A stretch of DNA of 64,000 nucleotides from positions 97,586 through 161,585 of the forward strand of contig NW_020170384.1 of NCBI RefSeq assembly GCF_000524195.1, in the 5' to 3' direction. Made by a program: the position numbers and the translations under genes. Each line of letters opens with the position of its first letter. The first letter of the stretch is position 1. Below, piece after piece: positions 36,501-49,759 of the stretch. The notes under the pieces were generated by a model, which was not told the origin of the DNA, ran no database searches, and saw only the letters and a list, made by a program, of their open reading frames with translations. Source of the stretch: Echinococcus granulosus. Taxonomy: Eukaryota > Platyhelminthes > Cestoda > Cyclophyllidea > Taeniidae.

Positions 36501-39340
36501 AAGTCCGACACGTTCGCGTTCAGACATTCGGAGGAAAACCGATGGGAAGAGCGCAAACGTTTTACTTTTCTAGTAGCATCCATTGTCAGTATTTATTAAC
36601 ATTTCAACAGCTGCTCAAAAACGAAGCGTGATCAGTCTAAGACCAAAGAGGGCCAACATCATAATTTGCTGTCTTAAACTCAATCGAGTTGTTTGTGAAG
36701 CAATGTTATTTACTGTATGGGCCGCCGGTGCAGGCACGAAAGTCGAGCCACCGTATATGGGCTATGGAGATAGCAAAACGTGTTAATTTCCATCTCCATA
36801 ACTCTTGTCGATTGCAACACACGTGTTTTAAATTGATCAAAATCCAAAGAGGGAAAAAATTTAACTGAAGTAGTAGTATTTTTGCTCTTAGTCAAAAAAT
36901 AAACGTTCCTTCAGCATCTTAAATGCTTCCATTTTGCCCTTGCATAATCAAAAGTATGAAAAACTGGTCACTTTCTGTAAGTAACTTCAAGACCTAAGCG
37001 TCGTGACAGACATAGACACAAAAAGTTTGCATCGTGCTTGCGCATAGTGAAACAAATTCTTCTCAAAGGAAAATGGTTTCCTATACATTGCATCTTCCAT
37101 CATGCAGAAAATCCCAAAAGACATTTATTCCTCAAGAAAAGTCACTATCAATTTGATAGCGAAAATGCAACAAACTACATACTTTTTAATGGACCCCATC
37201 TACCTAGATTGATTTAGCAGTGAATACATCCCGCACAGCATAACTTACCCATTGTTTTTCATTCAGATTACTTTCTAATGGTTAGAACTACGATGTGAAA
37301 GGTCAGCTTAGATTATTTGATACAAAATGGTAGTTTGGATATGGTAAACCAAACCGGAGACATACGCAAATGGATTTAAGGTCAGGGCAAGCAACGAAAA
37401 GGGTATATACATAATGGTTGGAAGGATAGTTGTCACGGTAATAAGATTAGTAGTACTATAGGTAAATGGTACCTTTTAATTTGATTTAATGGGTAACCAC
37501 AAGGTTGACGAATGACATGAAAAGGCTGAAGTCAACTTATCAAAGTACAGCTAAAATAATACATTAAAAAGTAACAAGTCACAGTCTAATGAGAATGAAC
37601 ACACCCTATTATACAATCAAAAATACCTCGTCGATAGGGCCAATAATGGATATGAAAGTGAACCAAAAGAAGGACAAGTGAAGGAGGAAACAACTTCTCG
37701 ATAAATGAGGGAAAATGTGGAACGTACTGTGTTCACGAATGAGGACGAAGTGTGGACGTGGATTGTTTCTCGTATACTCCGCCAGAGTCATACTGAGATC
37801 GAGGGGCCTGCGGGAAGCGATCTGATCCTCAGACGCTTGTGGCTGTTTGCCAGGATCGAGCCACTCCTCCAGACGATAGGCGTAGCCCTCATGCTGCCGT
37901 AGTTTGCGCCTGTTGATAGCCGCATCGAGAACTGTTTTAAGGGTCGCCGACGCCGCAAAGCGAACAAGACTTATACCCTGGGCCAAGTGCCTTTAAGAGG
38001 ATACAATATACCAATAAACGGAGCAAACATCAACGAAGTATTCTTACTACCAGATGCATCCACCACATATACTGAGTCTAACCAATTTGACTATTTGTCT
38101 ACAAGCCATCCATACCATCAGTAAAAAACGATTCTATTTCAGCTAGAAAAAACATAAGAGCTGCTCAGACCATCCTATAAAAGTTGACATAAAACTAATG
38201 AACAAAATAATGCAAATAACATGAAAGTAAGCAAAACTGGAACAATATACACTGTAACGTAAACTAGCGGCTCCAAATTGGCTTCCTGAGCAGGAGATGC
38301 AGTGGTGACATTCTCCACCAATGCGAGAGAATCAAAACCGTACTTATAAATCGAATCCGAGGGCTGAATGGGGGGGAAGTCATCAACGTCTTCATGTGGA
38401 TCGTACATGTAAACGTCGATTTGCTTAATTATTAATCTGCAACACAACAAAATACGTACATCTAGTACCACAATAGACGCAGAGAAAATAGCAGCTACTC
38501 ACGTTGCGTCCTTTTCAAGGTGGGATGACTCTGAGTTGAATGGAGTGATGGCAGATGGATTTTCGTTAAAGTACTGCCAAAGAGATAATCCTACTAAATC
38601 TTGCACTGTACATGAAGATGTAGGCTGTACTGAGAAGGATATCTTAGGAAGACCGGAAATACGCCAAAACCATATCACATAGGGACGCAGACGCGGGGAA
38701 GACTGGGTGTTTGGCACAGAAGGACTCCTACCACCCGCTGATCGGCCATCGAAAATGGCAAAGTCGTTGAACTTATTCACCGACCTGCCGTTCAAATGGG
38801 CTTTTTCCAGAGCTATCGTTAAGGCCGACTTCCTCGTTCGATCGACAGGCGGAAGGGGCGACAGTGGTGCCGCATTAACAAATTCAGGGACACTTTCACC
38901 CACACCTATAGAATTTGAAACCCGAAAATGGCTTCACCTTCAGAGTAACACGATTGGCAGCTAGTAGTGGAAGCTGATGTTATTTGGCTGCTTTGCTCCA
39001 CTAAATAATTCCAACGGCAAAAATCTGAAGAAAGAATAACATCAAGGACAATAAAACACTACCTGAGTCAGGAGTAAATGTTATTTCCGGAGAATGCCGA
39101 AAAGGACCGGCAGAGCTGGTATCCCTACAAAAATATGGCAAATAAATCGTACTGATGAGTAATCTCCGTCATAAATTCATCACAATCACGGCAAAACTTT
39201 TCACATGTTGATGTGTCATCAGAAACTATAAATGCGTTCCGGAGCTCGTGGATGATATCATCCATCGGCAGCTCCCAAATCACACACTTGAAGCGATATT
39301 CATGGGTGGCGCCGATTACCGAATTCATCAAATCAATCAT
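33586..39340 (-). CDS. MAPKAP1: SIN1 / MAPKAP1, TORC2 subunit (9 exons; last exon tentative)
   Basis: Adaptor of target-of-rapamycin complex 2 that presents AGC kinases such as AKT. Exons: 39153-39340, 39063-39124, 38503-38905, 38251-38436, 37728-37990, 36286-36462, 34861-35045, 34104-34310, and tentatively 33586-33618. Exons 1-8 join in phase (557 codons). The N-terminus has HELRNAFIVSDDTSTCEKF, like the conserved human HIRQSHVTSDDTGMCE. The CRIM domain shows FNDFAIFDG, TVQDLVGLSLWQYF, the acidic-loop motif DDFPP and YKYGFDSLALVE. A Ras-binding-like domain follows with AQGISLVRFAASATLKTVL and INRRK. The PH domain is in exons 6-8: SRDVQL joined to TISRDRLDV, then a C-terminal helix FSLEDIVNLVFE. 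The ATG follows an in-frame stop at 39362-39364. The last exon is a guess that gives a phase-compatible short tail. Confidence 0.92.
33893..33910 (+). repeat. (AC)n microsatellite
   Basis: About nine AC dinucleotides in the region downstream of SIN1 exon 8. Confidence 0.9.
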
Positions 39341-39548
39341 GCAGGCACAACTATATTGGCATTATCTACGCCGTTTAACACGTAAACAGCAAAATTTTTT
39401 ATTGAAAAAGTTATACAGTTCTTTTTAACAAACATTTGTAGAGGCAAAAGTACGTTAATCTTGTTTAAATTCCTAAATGTGGGACACATTTGGACTACAT
39501 AGGGTTTTATAAAGAAGCGGTGTTCGTAAATCGGTGTGTAATATATGA
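39341..39548. promoter_or_regulatory. Shared divergent promoter region of SIN1 and FBXL4
   Basis: Only 208 bp separate the two start codons, so both 5' UTRs and both core promoters must fit here unless an upstream non-coding exon exists. The segment is AT-rich. No convincing TATA box or other element is identifiable by eye. Confidence 0.6.
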
Positions 39549-42500
39549 ATGGATCAAAAAGCGAACTACTTTGCAGGAACTGAGTTATTTGCTAAAGAAG
39601 TGATTGAATGCAGCTCTCAATATGGAGAAGATGGAAGAACGGCCTTTGTGGCAGAAAATCTGTGTGGCCCACCGACAATCTACCCCAACTTTGAGGATTC
39701 TACACGTTCTTGTGCATTTGTAAGTTTATTGCTCCATAGTGCTCGGATATATTCTTTTATTTTCGCTAAAATATGCTCTTTCTAGCTCAATTATGGATCC
39801 CGTTGGGAAACTTATCCAGGATCGCTGAAACCAATCTCCGGTGGCCCGCATGCATACTCAAGCACGGATTATGTTGACGTTTTCTTTGAACGTCCCCTCA
39901 TCGTTGTTCGCATGAAGATATATGAAACATTCTTTCCTGGTGCGATTGTAGCCATTCGTGCTTGTTATCGAGATCAGCCAACTGATAATCCTGTAAACGC
40001 TCGTGGGATGTATTGGGCTACATTATGGCAATCGACTGCTCATGGTGGCTTATCGAATTTGCTTTCGATAGACGGAGAAAATGCAATAGTATCAGCGGAT
40101 TCTGTTAAAATTTTGCGGTTTGGAAAAGCCAGGATTTTTGTGCCTGATTTAGTGCGTCTTTTTCCCTAATAAATATTCGGTTTTTTCAGTTTCTCTATTT
40201 TATCTTTTGTCCTTTTGCAGTTTAATATTCCGCTTGTGCCAACAGATCTTATTCGGATTGAATTCGACGTTCGTCGCTGCGCGTACCATACACAGTTGGA
40301 TGCGGTACAGGTAGAAGGTTATGCACCCATCTCTGACAAGGAAGCCGAATTCCGTTGGAAGAAGCGTGGCAGGTGTCGAATTATATCAAGAAAGGAATTG
40401 GAATGGTATCTTTCAGTTATTGAAGAAAAAAATAATGAAAAAAGGCTGGCTTTAGCTAGCATGCCATTCTCGAACCCAGTAAGCTGCACTCCACTTTGTG
40501 TTCTTTTGAATGTTACTCTATTCATGTTTCCTTTTTTAGCAGACTCCATATGCAGATGAGGTTGACGACTATCCTTCTGACTTGCTGCCTCTTCCCCAAT
40601 TCTCTATGGAAACTGAATATATTCAAAATTCTGCATTGTGTCCAATATCAATGGGGCTTTGTAAATTCCCTTCATCATTAACTTCTTTGGCTCTGATGCA
40701 TCAAACAACACTCTCGTTTAGTGAAAATCCGTGTACCCGCCCGATCAATCCACTTCTCTGTTTTCCAGTATGGGAACCTATGTCAAGGCTTTTACCCTCT
40801 AATTTTCGCTGTCTGATTTAGGCCTTATTTCTTTTAGCATGAAGTTCTACTTTCGATTTTCCGTTATTTAGACCTTCCGACTCTCTGCCGAATATCTTGT
40901 GTGTGTCGGTAAGCATTAAAAAAATTTTAAGTTTTTTTCATCCTCTCCTATTTTTAAAAAGCGTCTAACTTCCAGTACTTTCCACCGTCTTGCCGATGAA
41001 ACGCTGTCACGCCTTGAGAGCATCAATTTGCAGGCCCTCTGGCCGACCGCAACGGACACTGCTCTCTCGGTCCTATCCAGTCGACTTCATAGAAGCCGAA
41101 ACAGGACCGTATCTGCATGCGAAAGACCTCGCGGACGAGGTACACGCTCTGAATCGGCACCTGTCCACTATGCCTCGTGGAGCAGCCTCACGGGGCAGGG
41201 CGTCACTCATCACACTACCCTCGTTTGCGGTGGTGGTGCGCCTCCCACTGATAGAGTTCGCGCTTCCGCATTCCAAAATTTCGACAATAGTTCTCAAGAC
41301 GTCGTGTCCTGCCGACTTAGAAGGCTGGATATTTCCTGGTGTGGAAACTATCAGGCAGTATGTTTCAATCATTCCCTATAGTTTTTTTTTACTTATTGTG
41401 GTTGCTGTTATGTGCTGTTCTAAAGGCATTTAAACACTGCTTCTGGTTCACCAGCTTTCAGTCTGCTTAGTTATCATTTATCTAGTTTGAATTTTTTGGC
41501 GTACTTTAGTAAAGTTCGACCTACGCGATTTTCCCCTTATCCCGCGCTTGTACTGCTTAAATATCCTATGCTGGATAACTACCTTCACAGCAGCATTATC
41601 GGAAATTCTAGGTTCCAAGCATACACTACTGCTCCTAGTGAAATGCACTCTGGGAGGGCAACTTTTACGGATTCGAGGTGCCATACGTTTTTAAAGCCCC
41701 ACTTTATTTCAAGTGTCTGTTCAGAGAAGTGGAGGGTTTGGTAGTATTATGTTGAAAACGATGTGTTTAAGAATAAGTTTTTTTTTGTGGTTTGGTAAAG
41801 TCACCAGGATTCATTGTTAAGTTCTAGAACGAATGTGTACTGTAAGGTTAAATAGACTGTGCTGCTTAGGAAATCTCATTTTAATTCAGATATCTACGTA
41901 CGGATTTTGTCAGTTTCTGAGCGACGTTGGGCGTAATTTGACAACTCTTCGTCTTTCCTCCTGTCAAATGGTCAATGATGAGTGCCTTCTGCAGCTTATC
42001 AATATTTGCGGTAATCTAGAAGGTATGTTCACTTGTGTGGAACTCGTATGCTTTTATATGATTGCATCAATCACGTTGTCTTTTTAGAAAAGTTTGTCGA
42101 AAAATCCTTCTCTTCATTCGTCTTAATTCTGGAAGTGGCTTGTATCAGTATTTATGTCGAATACTGATTTTCTATAAACGATCATCATGCTAACCTATGA
42201 AAAAATAAGGTTGTACTTTTCACAAAACGTGATTAAATATAATGCGTCCTCAAAATTCGGATATTTCCTTAAGTGTGGTTGGACTCAACCGTCTTCCAAA
42301 AATGCAATTTTAGAATGCATCTTACTAGTTGGAAGGATTCCTTCCTCAGTACCTGTCTTGATTTTAGTCTCTCTTGAAATTCTAGAAGTTGATTTTTATG
42401 TACTGCTATTCAGCTGGTTTCTCTTCTAGAGCTGGACCTTTCGTCGTGCCGATCAGTAACCAGTGGCGGTTTCATTCCCTTGGGTCGGTTGATTAAACTG

Positions 42501-43530
42501 CGTTGGCTCAGTCTCTACAGGACGCGAGTAGCTGACGCTGCCCTGCACAATCTGGCTAACCTATGTCAGCACCTCCGACACCTGAATCTCGGCTCCTGTG
42601 TCTCAATCGAAGACGCTGACACCATTGTTGAGCACATCACTGCCAACAACCCGTAAGCTGGCTCCCTTCCACTTAATATCGCAATGATTTGTTATGAACT
42701 ATTCTGGCTCGGTAATGATTAATCAATGTTTTGACCTAAATCGTTCAAAACGTTCTTTGCCGTTCTCTGTATTTGCTCCTATTACTTTTTTAGTAAAGAC
42801 ACTTATTTACATATGCTAGTCAGATTCGATACAGCTAATACTAAGTTGCATTCCAAATTTTCCTTGGTCAAATTGGTGCTATTCTAAGTGTTTGTCCTTT
42901 CAAAGTGTCCTGGAGTCTCTTGTGCTGTGGCGATGTCGCAACTTAACCAGCTTTGGAGTTCTAAGAATAGCCGAACACTGTCCACACCTACTCAGACTTG
43001 ATTTGGGCTGGTGTACAGGTATTGAGTCAGAACCATCCAACTGTCTTCGCGAACTGGTTACTCGTTGCCGCAAGCTGCGTGTTCTGTCTCTCGCAGCCAT
43101 TCGGTCCGTAGCAGCACTGTTTACCCTAATGTAGCAGCTCTTCTCAGCCTAGTTCGGTGACCAGTGTTTTTCTTACAGGTCTGTGACACCTGCTGATGTC
43201 GACGTTATAGCCAACTCATTGTATGACTCGTTGGTGGATCTGGACTTGATAGGCAATGCCCTTATCACACAACCCTGCATCAACCGACTTCTTCTTCATT
43301 GCCAGAATCTCGCATTCCTAGATATTTCTCACTGTCCGTCCATTTCAATATTCGAAGCGCTTTCACTTAAGGCGACCTACAATCATTGCAACATCGTCTT
43401 TTATCATCACACTTCCGTACCTTCCCCGCCACCTGCTACGCCGATGGATTTCCACTTCCCGCAGTTGCTGCCACCGCAGCATTTACCTCCTCTGGCATTC
43501 CTAGGGCCGCAAGAAGATCTTGATGGCTAA
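39549..43530 (+). CDS. FBXL4: F-box/LRR protein FBXL4 (10 exons, 793 aa)
   Basis: Substrate receptor of an SCF ubiquitin ligase; in mammals it sits on mitochondria and restrains mitophagy. Exons: 39549-39719, 39786-40151, 40221-40478, 40540-40767, 40838-40908, 40976-41357, 41890-42022, 42430-42652, 42906-43103, 43179-43530, all in phase. The N-terminal beta-sandwich domain is clear: KEVIECSSQYGEDG, NYGSRWETYPG, YVDVFFERP, IYETFFPGAIVAIRAC, LIRIEFDVRRCAYHTQLDAV. The F-box is in exon 5 (HEVLLSIFRYLDLPTLCR, about residues 342-365). LRRs follow: RLDISWCGN, LRLSSCQMVNDECL, LDLSSCRSV, LNLGSCVSIEDAD, LVLWRCRNLTSFG, LDLGWCTGIES. Human FBXL4 has 621 residues; the extra length is an insertion of about 70 residues in exon 6 and a Pro-rich tail. 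The N-terminal mitochondrial targeting region of the human protein is absent. Confidence 0.94.
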
Positions 43531-45611
43531 CATTATTCAGTTCCAACTGTCATCAAATATGTGGCACTGAAGAAGTTATTTTCATCTTTTGATGCTGGTA
43601 TTTTGCTTACATTAAATTTTAATTTCTATTGGTGGGATTTACTTTTCGCTCGGTTTGGTAATTGGTGCTTCCAATAGCACGTTTGCAATAAGGCTTTGAC
43701 GTAGGGAGGATAGTGAAGTAGTAGCTAAGGTTATAGACACCTGAAGTAAAACCACACTTGCAAAACTTGAAATGAATCAGTGGTTCACCGTAATCAGTAG
43801 AACTGAGGTATTGGCTTCGGCATTTAATGATACTCGAATCAACACTTGCGACGGTGGACTTCAAAGATTGTCTAACCTCAAAAATGTCTTCCTGCTTCAG
43901 AGTTAATTATTCTGTTGGGTAATGCGCATTTAAATTAATTCATGTTCACTCCATAAACTTTTATTTTAATTGTACAACTGTAGGATGGTCTGATTAAACG
44001 GTTAGAACCAATAAATGCAAACTTTGATGATACAAGTGAAGACTCGTAAACCCCTCTTTAATTTAGCATCTACTAACCTTTCAGTCCCCAAGGCTTATAT
44101 TTACGTCTTGACAGCATATCTTTCCAAACATGCCCATGCCCACTCGTTCCTTCTGTCCGTTAGCACTAAATCCTCATCCATAAGGTATTAGAATTTCATG
44201 GAAGTGACAGAGCCTTATATTTGGAACAGCGGCAAGTTAATCCGATTGCTAAACCCTGATGTCATGGGAGGAAGGTATTTCCTGTGGATTTCTGAATCTG
44301 CAGAGATTCATTGCAAAAGGGAGCCTTGTCTGCTAATTAATTGTACCAGTGTCGTTTTCTACGGGACGGAGATTGACAGCCTAGGTATCACCGGGTACGT
44401 ATACGTGGAGCTGTCAACAGTGCTATCAGTTGGTGAATTTCCTCCCCTTCAGCATCTCTAGTCGGTGAGTGAGACTAAGATAGGTGGCTAAATGTCAATA
44501 AAATGAGAACAAAGTGGGGGAAAGGAATAGTAATTCGGCGAAGTTAATTTAAATCATGTTCTTTATCAGGTAACTCTCATATTCAGAAATTGCTCCGACG
44601 GATAATGAAATGCAGTACTTGCAGAGCATCGTCTAGCCTTGGACTGCAGAAAATTGGTGAAGTCTCCTCCCGGCAATTCAGTTACCAAAACAGACGGAAT
44701 CATAAATACAGTAAAACAGATGAGCAGAGACGAAATGCCTCCTTCAGTCCAAATTAAATTAAATTAAATAACCAACGCTTCTGGGTGATTATTAAAATAC
44801 ATTATGATATACAAAAGGTAAGACTGATTAAGGGACAATGCTTAAGAAAAAACATGAATGTGCAGTGTTTAAGCGTAAATTCAACCACACTGATTCGTCA
44901 GCCACGGATGCACGAGCTTCCGATTCGGCCGCAAAGGTTGATAGCTGTGCTTATGGTCTTCTACACTCCCATAGGTTGAAGATAAGTTTCACTCCACACT
45001 GCCATATCGTTATAGCTCTTCGATGAAAAATAGCTGCTCTGCACCATAAACAAGCGGTTGATAAAATAATAAGGCGTGTTAGGCGACTCTTTCTTCAGCT
45101 TTCGGCTTCGCACCCTTGGGTCGAGGACGGAGTGAGTGGAGGACGCAGGCGTATGGGTAATTAGAGCTTAAAAGAACTAAGTATAGTCTTAGACCCTGAA
45201 TTTAAAGGCATCCGTCCAGTCAAGTGGTTGGTGCAAAGTGACAGCTTCTTACCCAGGAGACACATAAAGGCGAACACGAACTACAAGTTTACTGAACGTT
45301 ATTTAGCACTCGTATAGGAAATACGTAGGTAAGCTAGTTGAGTTTTAAGTAAAACATAGGCAAGTGCCGAAAGAAGGCCTTTGGTCAGTACATAGAAATA
45401 CAAACTGATAAATGCCAGGTTTAGGAATGGCAAAGGATTCTATTTGTCAGTTAGATTGCATCAGAAATGGTTTAAAGTACATCTTTAAAGGCGAAAATAG
45501 CTTTTATTTTAAATAACAAATTAAAAAATTGTTTAACTTTTTGTTTGCGAAGTGGCTTTATAAATATGTGTACTAAACCAATCTGCTGTTAAGTTTTCCT
45601 CAAGTGGTGTG
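43531..45611. other. Intergenic region FBXL4-CHMP1
   Basis: 2.1 kb holding the FBXL4 3' UTR and CHMP1 5' region. A short pentanucleotide tract lies at about 44753-44770. Open frames at 44198-44461 and 44785-45026 have no recognisable domain, splice context or codon signal. Nothing else is seen. Confidence 0.5.
44753..44770 (+). repeat. (AAATT)n short tandem repeat
   Basis: Three to four copies of a five-base AT unit. No functional sign. Confidence 0.8.
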
Positions 45612-48600
45612 ATGAAGAGCTTGTTCAAACAGCCGTCGCTAGAAGGTAAGTAAGTCATTATTTTACTCGCAAGATGTTGTTTTCGACTTAAAATTCAGTG
45701 GAAAGCAACTGACTCGTTATTCTCAAAAGGCCGAATCTGAGTCAAAAATGTGTCGAGGTAAATTGAAGAAGGTATGCCGCTTTACATAAGAATGTTAGTA
45801 CCTATCATAAGGCACTAGAAGCAAGAAACGTAGACGCTGCTCGTATTTACGCTGAAGATTCTATTAGGAAGCACAAGGAAAGTATTCAATACATGGTGAT
45901 GGCATCTCGGCTTGATGCCGTTCAGTCGCGCTTGAGGTCAGCTTCTACCATGAAAACAATGACAAAGGACATCGGCAAAGTTACAAATCGGCTGAAGTCT
46001 AGTATGGCATCGATGAATCTTGAGAAGATTGAAGAAGTGATGGGTGACTTTGAAAAGACATTCACGGATCTGGATGTCCGAACCTCTACTGTTGAGGGCT
46101 CTATGAATACTGTAATGGCCACGTCTGCCCCTGAGAACGAAATTCAGAGTCTAATTAAACAGGTAGATGAATTGTTCTTGGCTTTTTGCAGCTCGTATGC
46201 GTTTATGTATCTTCTCACTCGCGAAGCTGTTTGATTCAATTTTTAAGTCGGCTTTGAGCATTTGGCTAAATCTCCCTGATTTTATTCGTGTTTTTGACAA
46301 AAATATTTCTTCGTTAAACCAAACACCTCAGTTACCACCAGAGATCGAACTTTCTAACATTTTAAGGTTTGTAAATGCACCATCTCAGAAAAACGTCGTG
46401 GTTGCCACCCCGGTTCCTATTGACTTTGGGATTTGCAGGTCGATACTTATTACCTAATTTAAAACATGGTAGCTCTTACTTAGGTTTGTTACTCACACCT
46501 TCAAATAGTCTGTTTCAAGTGTTTTGCCACGATCGGCGCTTTGATAATGAGTTGTAATCCCCTCGGTAAATTTATTTTCTTAAAAATGCTGAAAATCTGC
46601 ACTCTCTCTAACTTTATATTGACATTTTTTCCACTTATTAATAGTACTTATTTTCCTGATTCGTCGATATATGTGAACTAGTGCAATCATTAACAAGTCT
46701 GGATGTTACTAGTTTCCTGTTAGTCAAATTTGTGTGCAATAGTCCTATGTGATTTAATCTCACGTAGTTGATATTTTCCTAAATCTTCATTTTCACTAGT
46801 TTTCCCATCAATTTGAGCTATTCATTAATACACACGTACTTTTTGAAGAATGAGTCGTTCCCTCCGGGAATCATTTGAGCGCTAAAAATAGCTCCAGCAA
46901 TATAGTCTGGGGCACAATATTATCGGTTTTCAGAGGCGATCGTCTGACTTTGATATGCCAGTCCACCGATTGCTTCCGCCCCCATATTCGTGAATGGAAG
47001 ACGCCTGGGGTATCATCCCAGTGTTTGTGGGTAGCTTCAAGTTTCTTACATGCAATTAGATGATGCCTCTCATCACTATGTCGTGTGAATAGTAGGGCGG
47101 TGGTGCAATAGAATTTTCCGTTCACTGGCAATCTTTCCGTCATACTGGTCTTGACAATAATGAAGCGATGGCTTATTTAATAGGATTTTTCGTTGACTGC
47201 AGGTAATTCCGTCATACTAAATACTTCACTTAATTCATTCCGATCCAAACAACGGTTGAGACGAAAGCTAGTAAAATGTTGCACTTTAAGCCCTAGTCAT
47301 TATTTGCATTGTTGAATTGGTTGCTTAGTGACAAGGCGCGTAGTACTCAAGGACTCACTGCTAACAGAATTGCCATCGTAGCAGCTACATTCGATCATTG
47401 AGAGTCATAGTGTTAACTTGGCTCGTAGAATCAATCACTTATCATTTAATGCTTGTGAGTAAGCTTTGTGCCAAAGAAGGTTTCCTACCTTATCCTTATG
47501 CAGAATGTTGTCATTACTTTGAAATTTCTCTTAAGTTGTGTCCAGGTATTCGTTCCTTTCTTAACTTGATGAGGTTTTGGTATTTCAGAGGTTAGCTTAT
47601 TGCCTTTTTGTATAAGTATGGTGTCCGAATTATTGGTATCACCTATTGTTTTGAATAAGTAGAATGTCGGCTTCACTCTACTTGAGTTGCATTCCACTAC
47701 TGATTTGCCTCTAAATTAGAGAAGGTAGAAATATCTTACCGCTGTGTCACGCGATTTACGTGGTTTTGTGTGTAAATTTCTTTACTTTTTTACACATGTG
47801 TGCATACTTAGAGTACTCAGAATTTGGCGTAAATCGGTGTTTTTAATTCGACACAGAAGTTCATTTGATTTTAATTACCATTCGGAGACTGGCATTCTAT
47901 CAGTAACGTTTAGTGCTGTCTTTGCGTTTACAGGACTTTATCTCTAATCATTTATAACATGTACAGTTTGTAAATAGCTACTGGTTGGTGGCAGTATCGG
48001 TCAACCAGGCTATAAGTTGATATCTGTTGATGAACGGTTATGATAGTCACGGTATTAGTCTTTCCCACACTGTTATATGAGGCCTCCTCATTTGCTATTT
48101 TTTTATGCGATAGCATCATATTTACCAAATTGTAACAAGGGTTGTTTGGCTTTGCAATAAGTTCAAGTTTCATCAACTTGCATACGCCGATACCACTTCA
48201 ATTTGAATAGAAAATGAAGCTTTTATGACTCTGACCGCGAGTGTTTTGTACGAATGCCAGGGCGGGGCCTCGTGAGCACATTTTTGCTGAGATCTAGTCA
48301 TTAGCGCTTACATACTCTCGTTGTTTATAAAAAAATGAATACTAACTGTGTATTTTATCAGCGGCTACTACTGTGGTGAAATACTGATATCCGTATAAGT
48401 AAATGGTCGAAGGGGAGAGGTCGTGTTCTACCAAAAACTTTGAACCCTCAGTATATTGTGCATTAAGTTGCCGCTGTTCCGAAACCAACAGCGCTGTCCA
48501 ATCGCGAGATCATCTAGGTGTTTTGGCCTAAGTATGAGTCGTCTCGTTGCAGGTGGCTGAGGAGAATGGTCTGGAAGTGGAGGCTGCAATGGCGGGCGCT

Positions 48601-48817
48601 CAGGTCCCCACTGATTCGATCGCCCACCCCATTAGCGGGGAACGCAGGTCCCAAGCCGATGATGCCCTAACGGAAAGGTAGATTTACTCTGTACCCTACC
48701 CTCTCTTAGTTTTTACCTAGCAAGCCATTGTACACTTTCGCCACCTTCCATGCAATAATCCAGCCAGATTTCATTTTATTCACTTCTTTTCACAGGCTCG
48801 CTGCTCTGCGAAACTAA
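45612..48817 (+). CDS. CHMP1: ESCRT-III subunit CHMP1 (5 exons, 202 aa)
   Basis: Charged multivesicular body protein 1 (Did2 type). It polymerises with other ESCRT-III proteins in membrane scission and recruits VPS4 and spastin through its C-terminal MIM. Exons: 45612-45649, 45699-45771, 45812-46162, 48553-48677, 48796-48817, all in phase. Landmarks are KQLTRYSQKAESESKMCRG, KKALEARNVDAARIYAEDSI, ASRLDAVQSRLRSASTM, MNLEKIEEVMGDFEKTF and the C-terminal MIM DDALTERLAALRN. Length matches human CHMP1B (199). The first intron uses the GTAAGT at 45650, the option that keeps the frame open. Introns are 49, 40, 2,390 and 118 nt. Whether it is closer to CHMP1A or CHMP1B is undecided. Confidence 0.95.
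46163..48552 (+). other. Large intron 3 of CHMP1
   Basis: 2.39 kb in a gene whose other introns are 40-118 nt. It contains a minus-strand open frame at 46871-47143 (90 codons, unassigned) and an imperfect direct duplication near 47111-47147 and 47183-47218. No exon or RNA gene is recognisable. Confidence 0.6.
47111..47218 (+). repeat. Imperfect direct duplication inside CHMP1 intron 3
   Basis: Two stretches of about 37 bp share a CGTT-ACTG core and end in CCGTCATACT; they start at 47111 and 47183. Possibly a remnant of a local duplication or mobile sequence. Confidence 0.5.
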
Positions 48818-49299
48818 ACGTTACCATTCTGGCGGAGGTTCACTGATTTTTTACTTAATTCACAACGAAGTTACTCAAGTTCCTCCCAGCAAGCGCGCCA
48901 TTCCAGGGATTCCTACTCACTCCCCGCATGACCGCACCACTTCTTTCAACATTAACTTGTTATTATTACATAATTATACGGATTCATCCACTCGATTTCC
49001 TTGCTTGATATCACACCCAAACGGACACAAGATCGAGGAAACGGAAATATGCCACTCCTTTTTCATGAGAACGGATGCAAGTTTGCCCCCTACTTCATGT
49101 CTGGATAATGTGAAGATGTCTCAGAAAAGCGATTAATATTTAGGCGTAATTACAATAAGGTAAGGTAGGGACATCGAGGGTGAGTTGGTGGTCTTGACAG
49201 GGTAAAATGTGCCAGGTGACAATAATCGAGTGGGATGACTTAGCTGATGGCTAATTTTATACCTTGATAAATAGCTCAAGTAATTTGCGGATGAGATTA

Positions 49300-49392
<93 letters not shown>

Positions 49393-49418
49393 CTAAAAGC
49401 GAACACTGAACAAACTTA

Positions 49419-49759
<341 letters not shown>

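Noticed and set aside
43183..43530. Separate small gene at the 3' end of FBXL4
   Set aside because: The segment RSVTPADVDVI continues the FBXL4 LRR in phase from exon 9, so it is the last exon.
45612..45645. First GTAAGT as CHMP1 exon 1 donor
   Set aside because: Using GT at 45646 gives a stop in exon 2. The next GTAAGT at 45650 keeps the frame and the family alignment.
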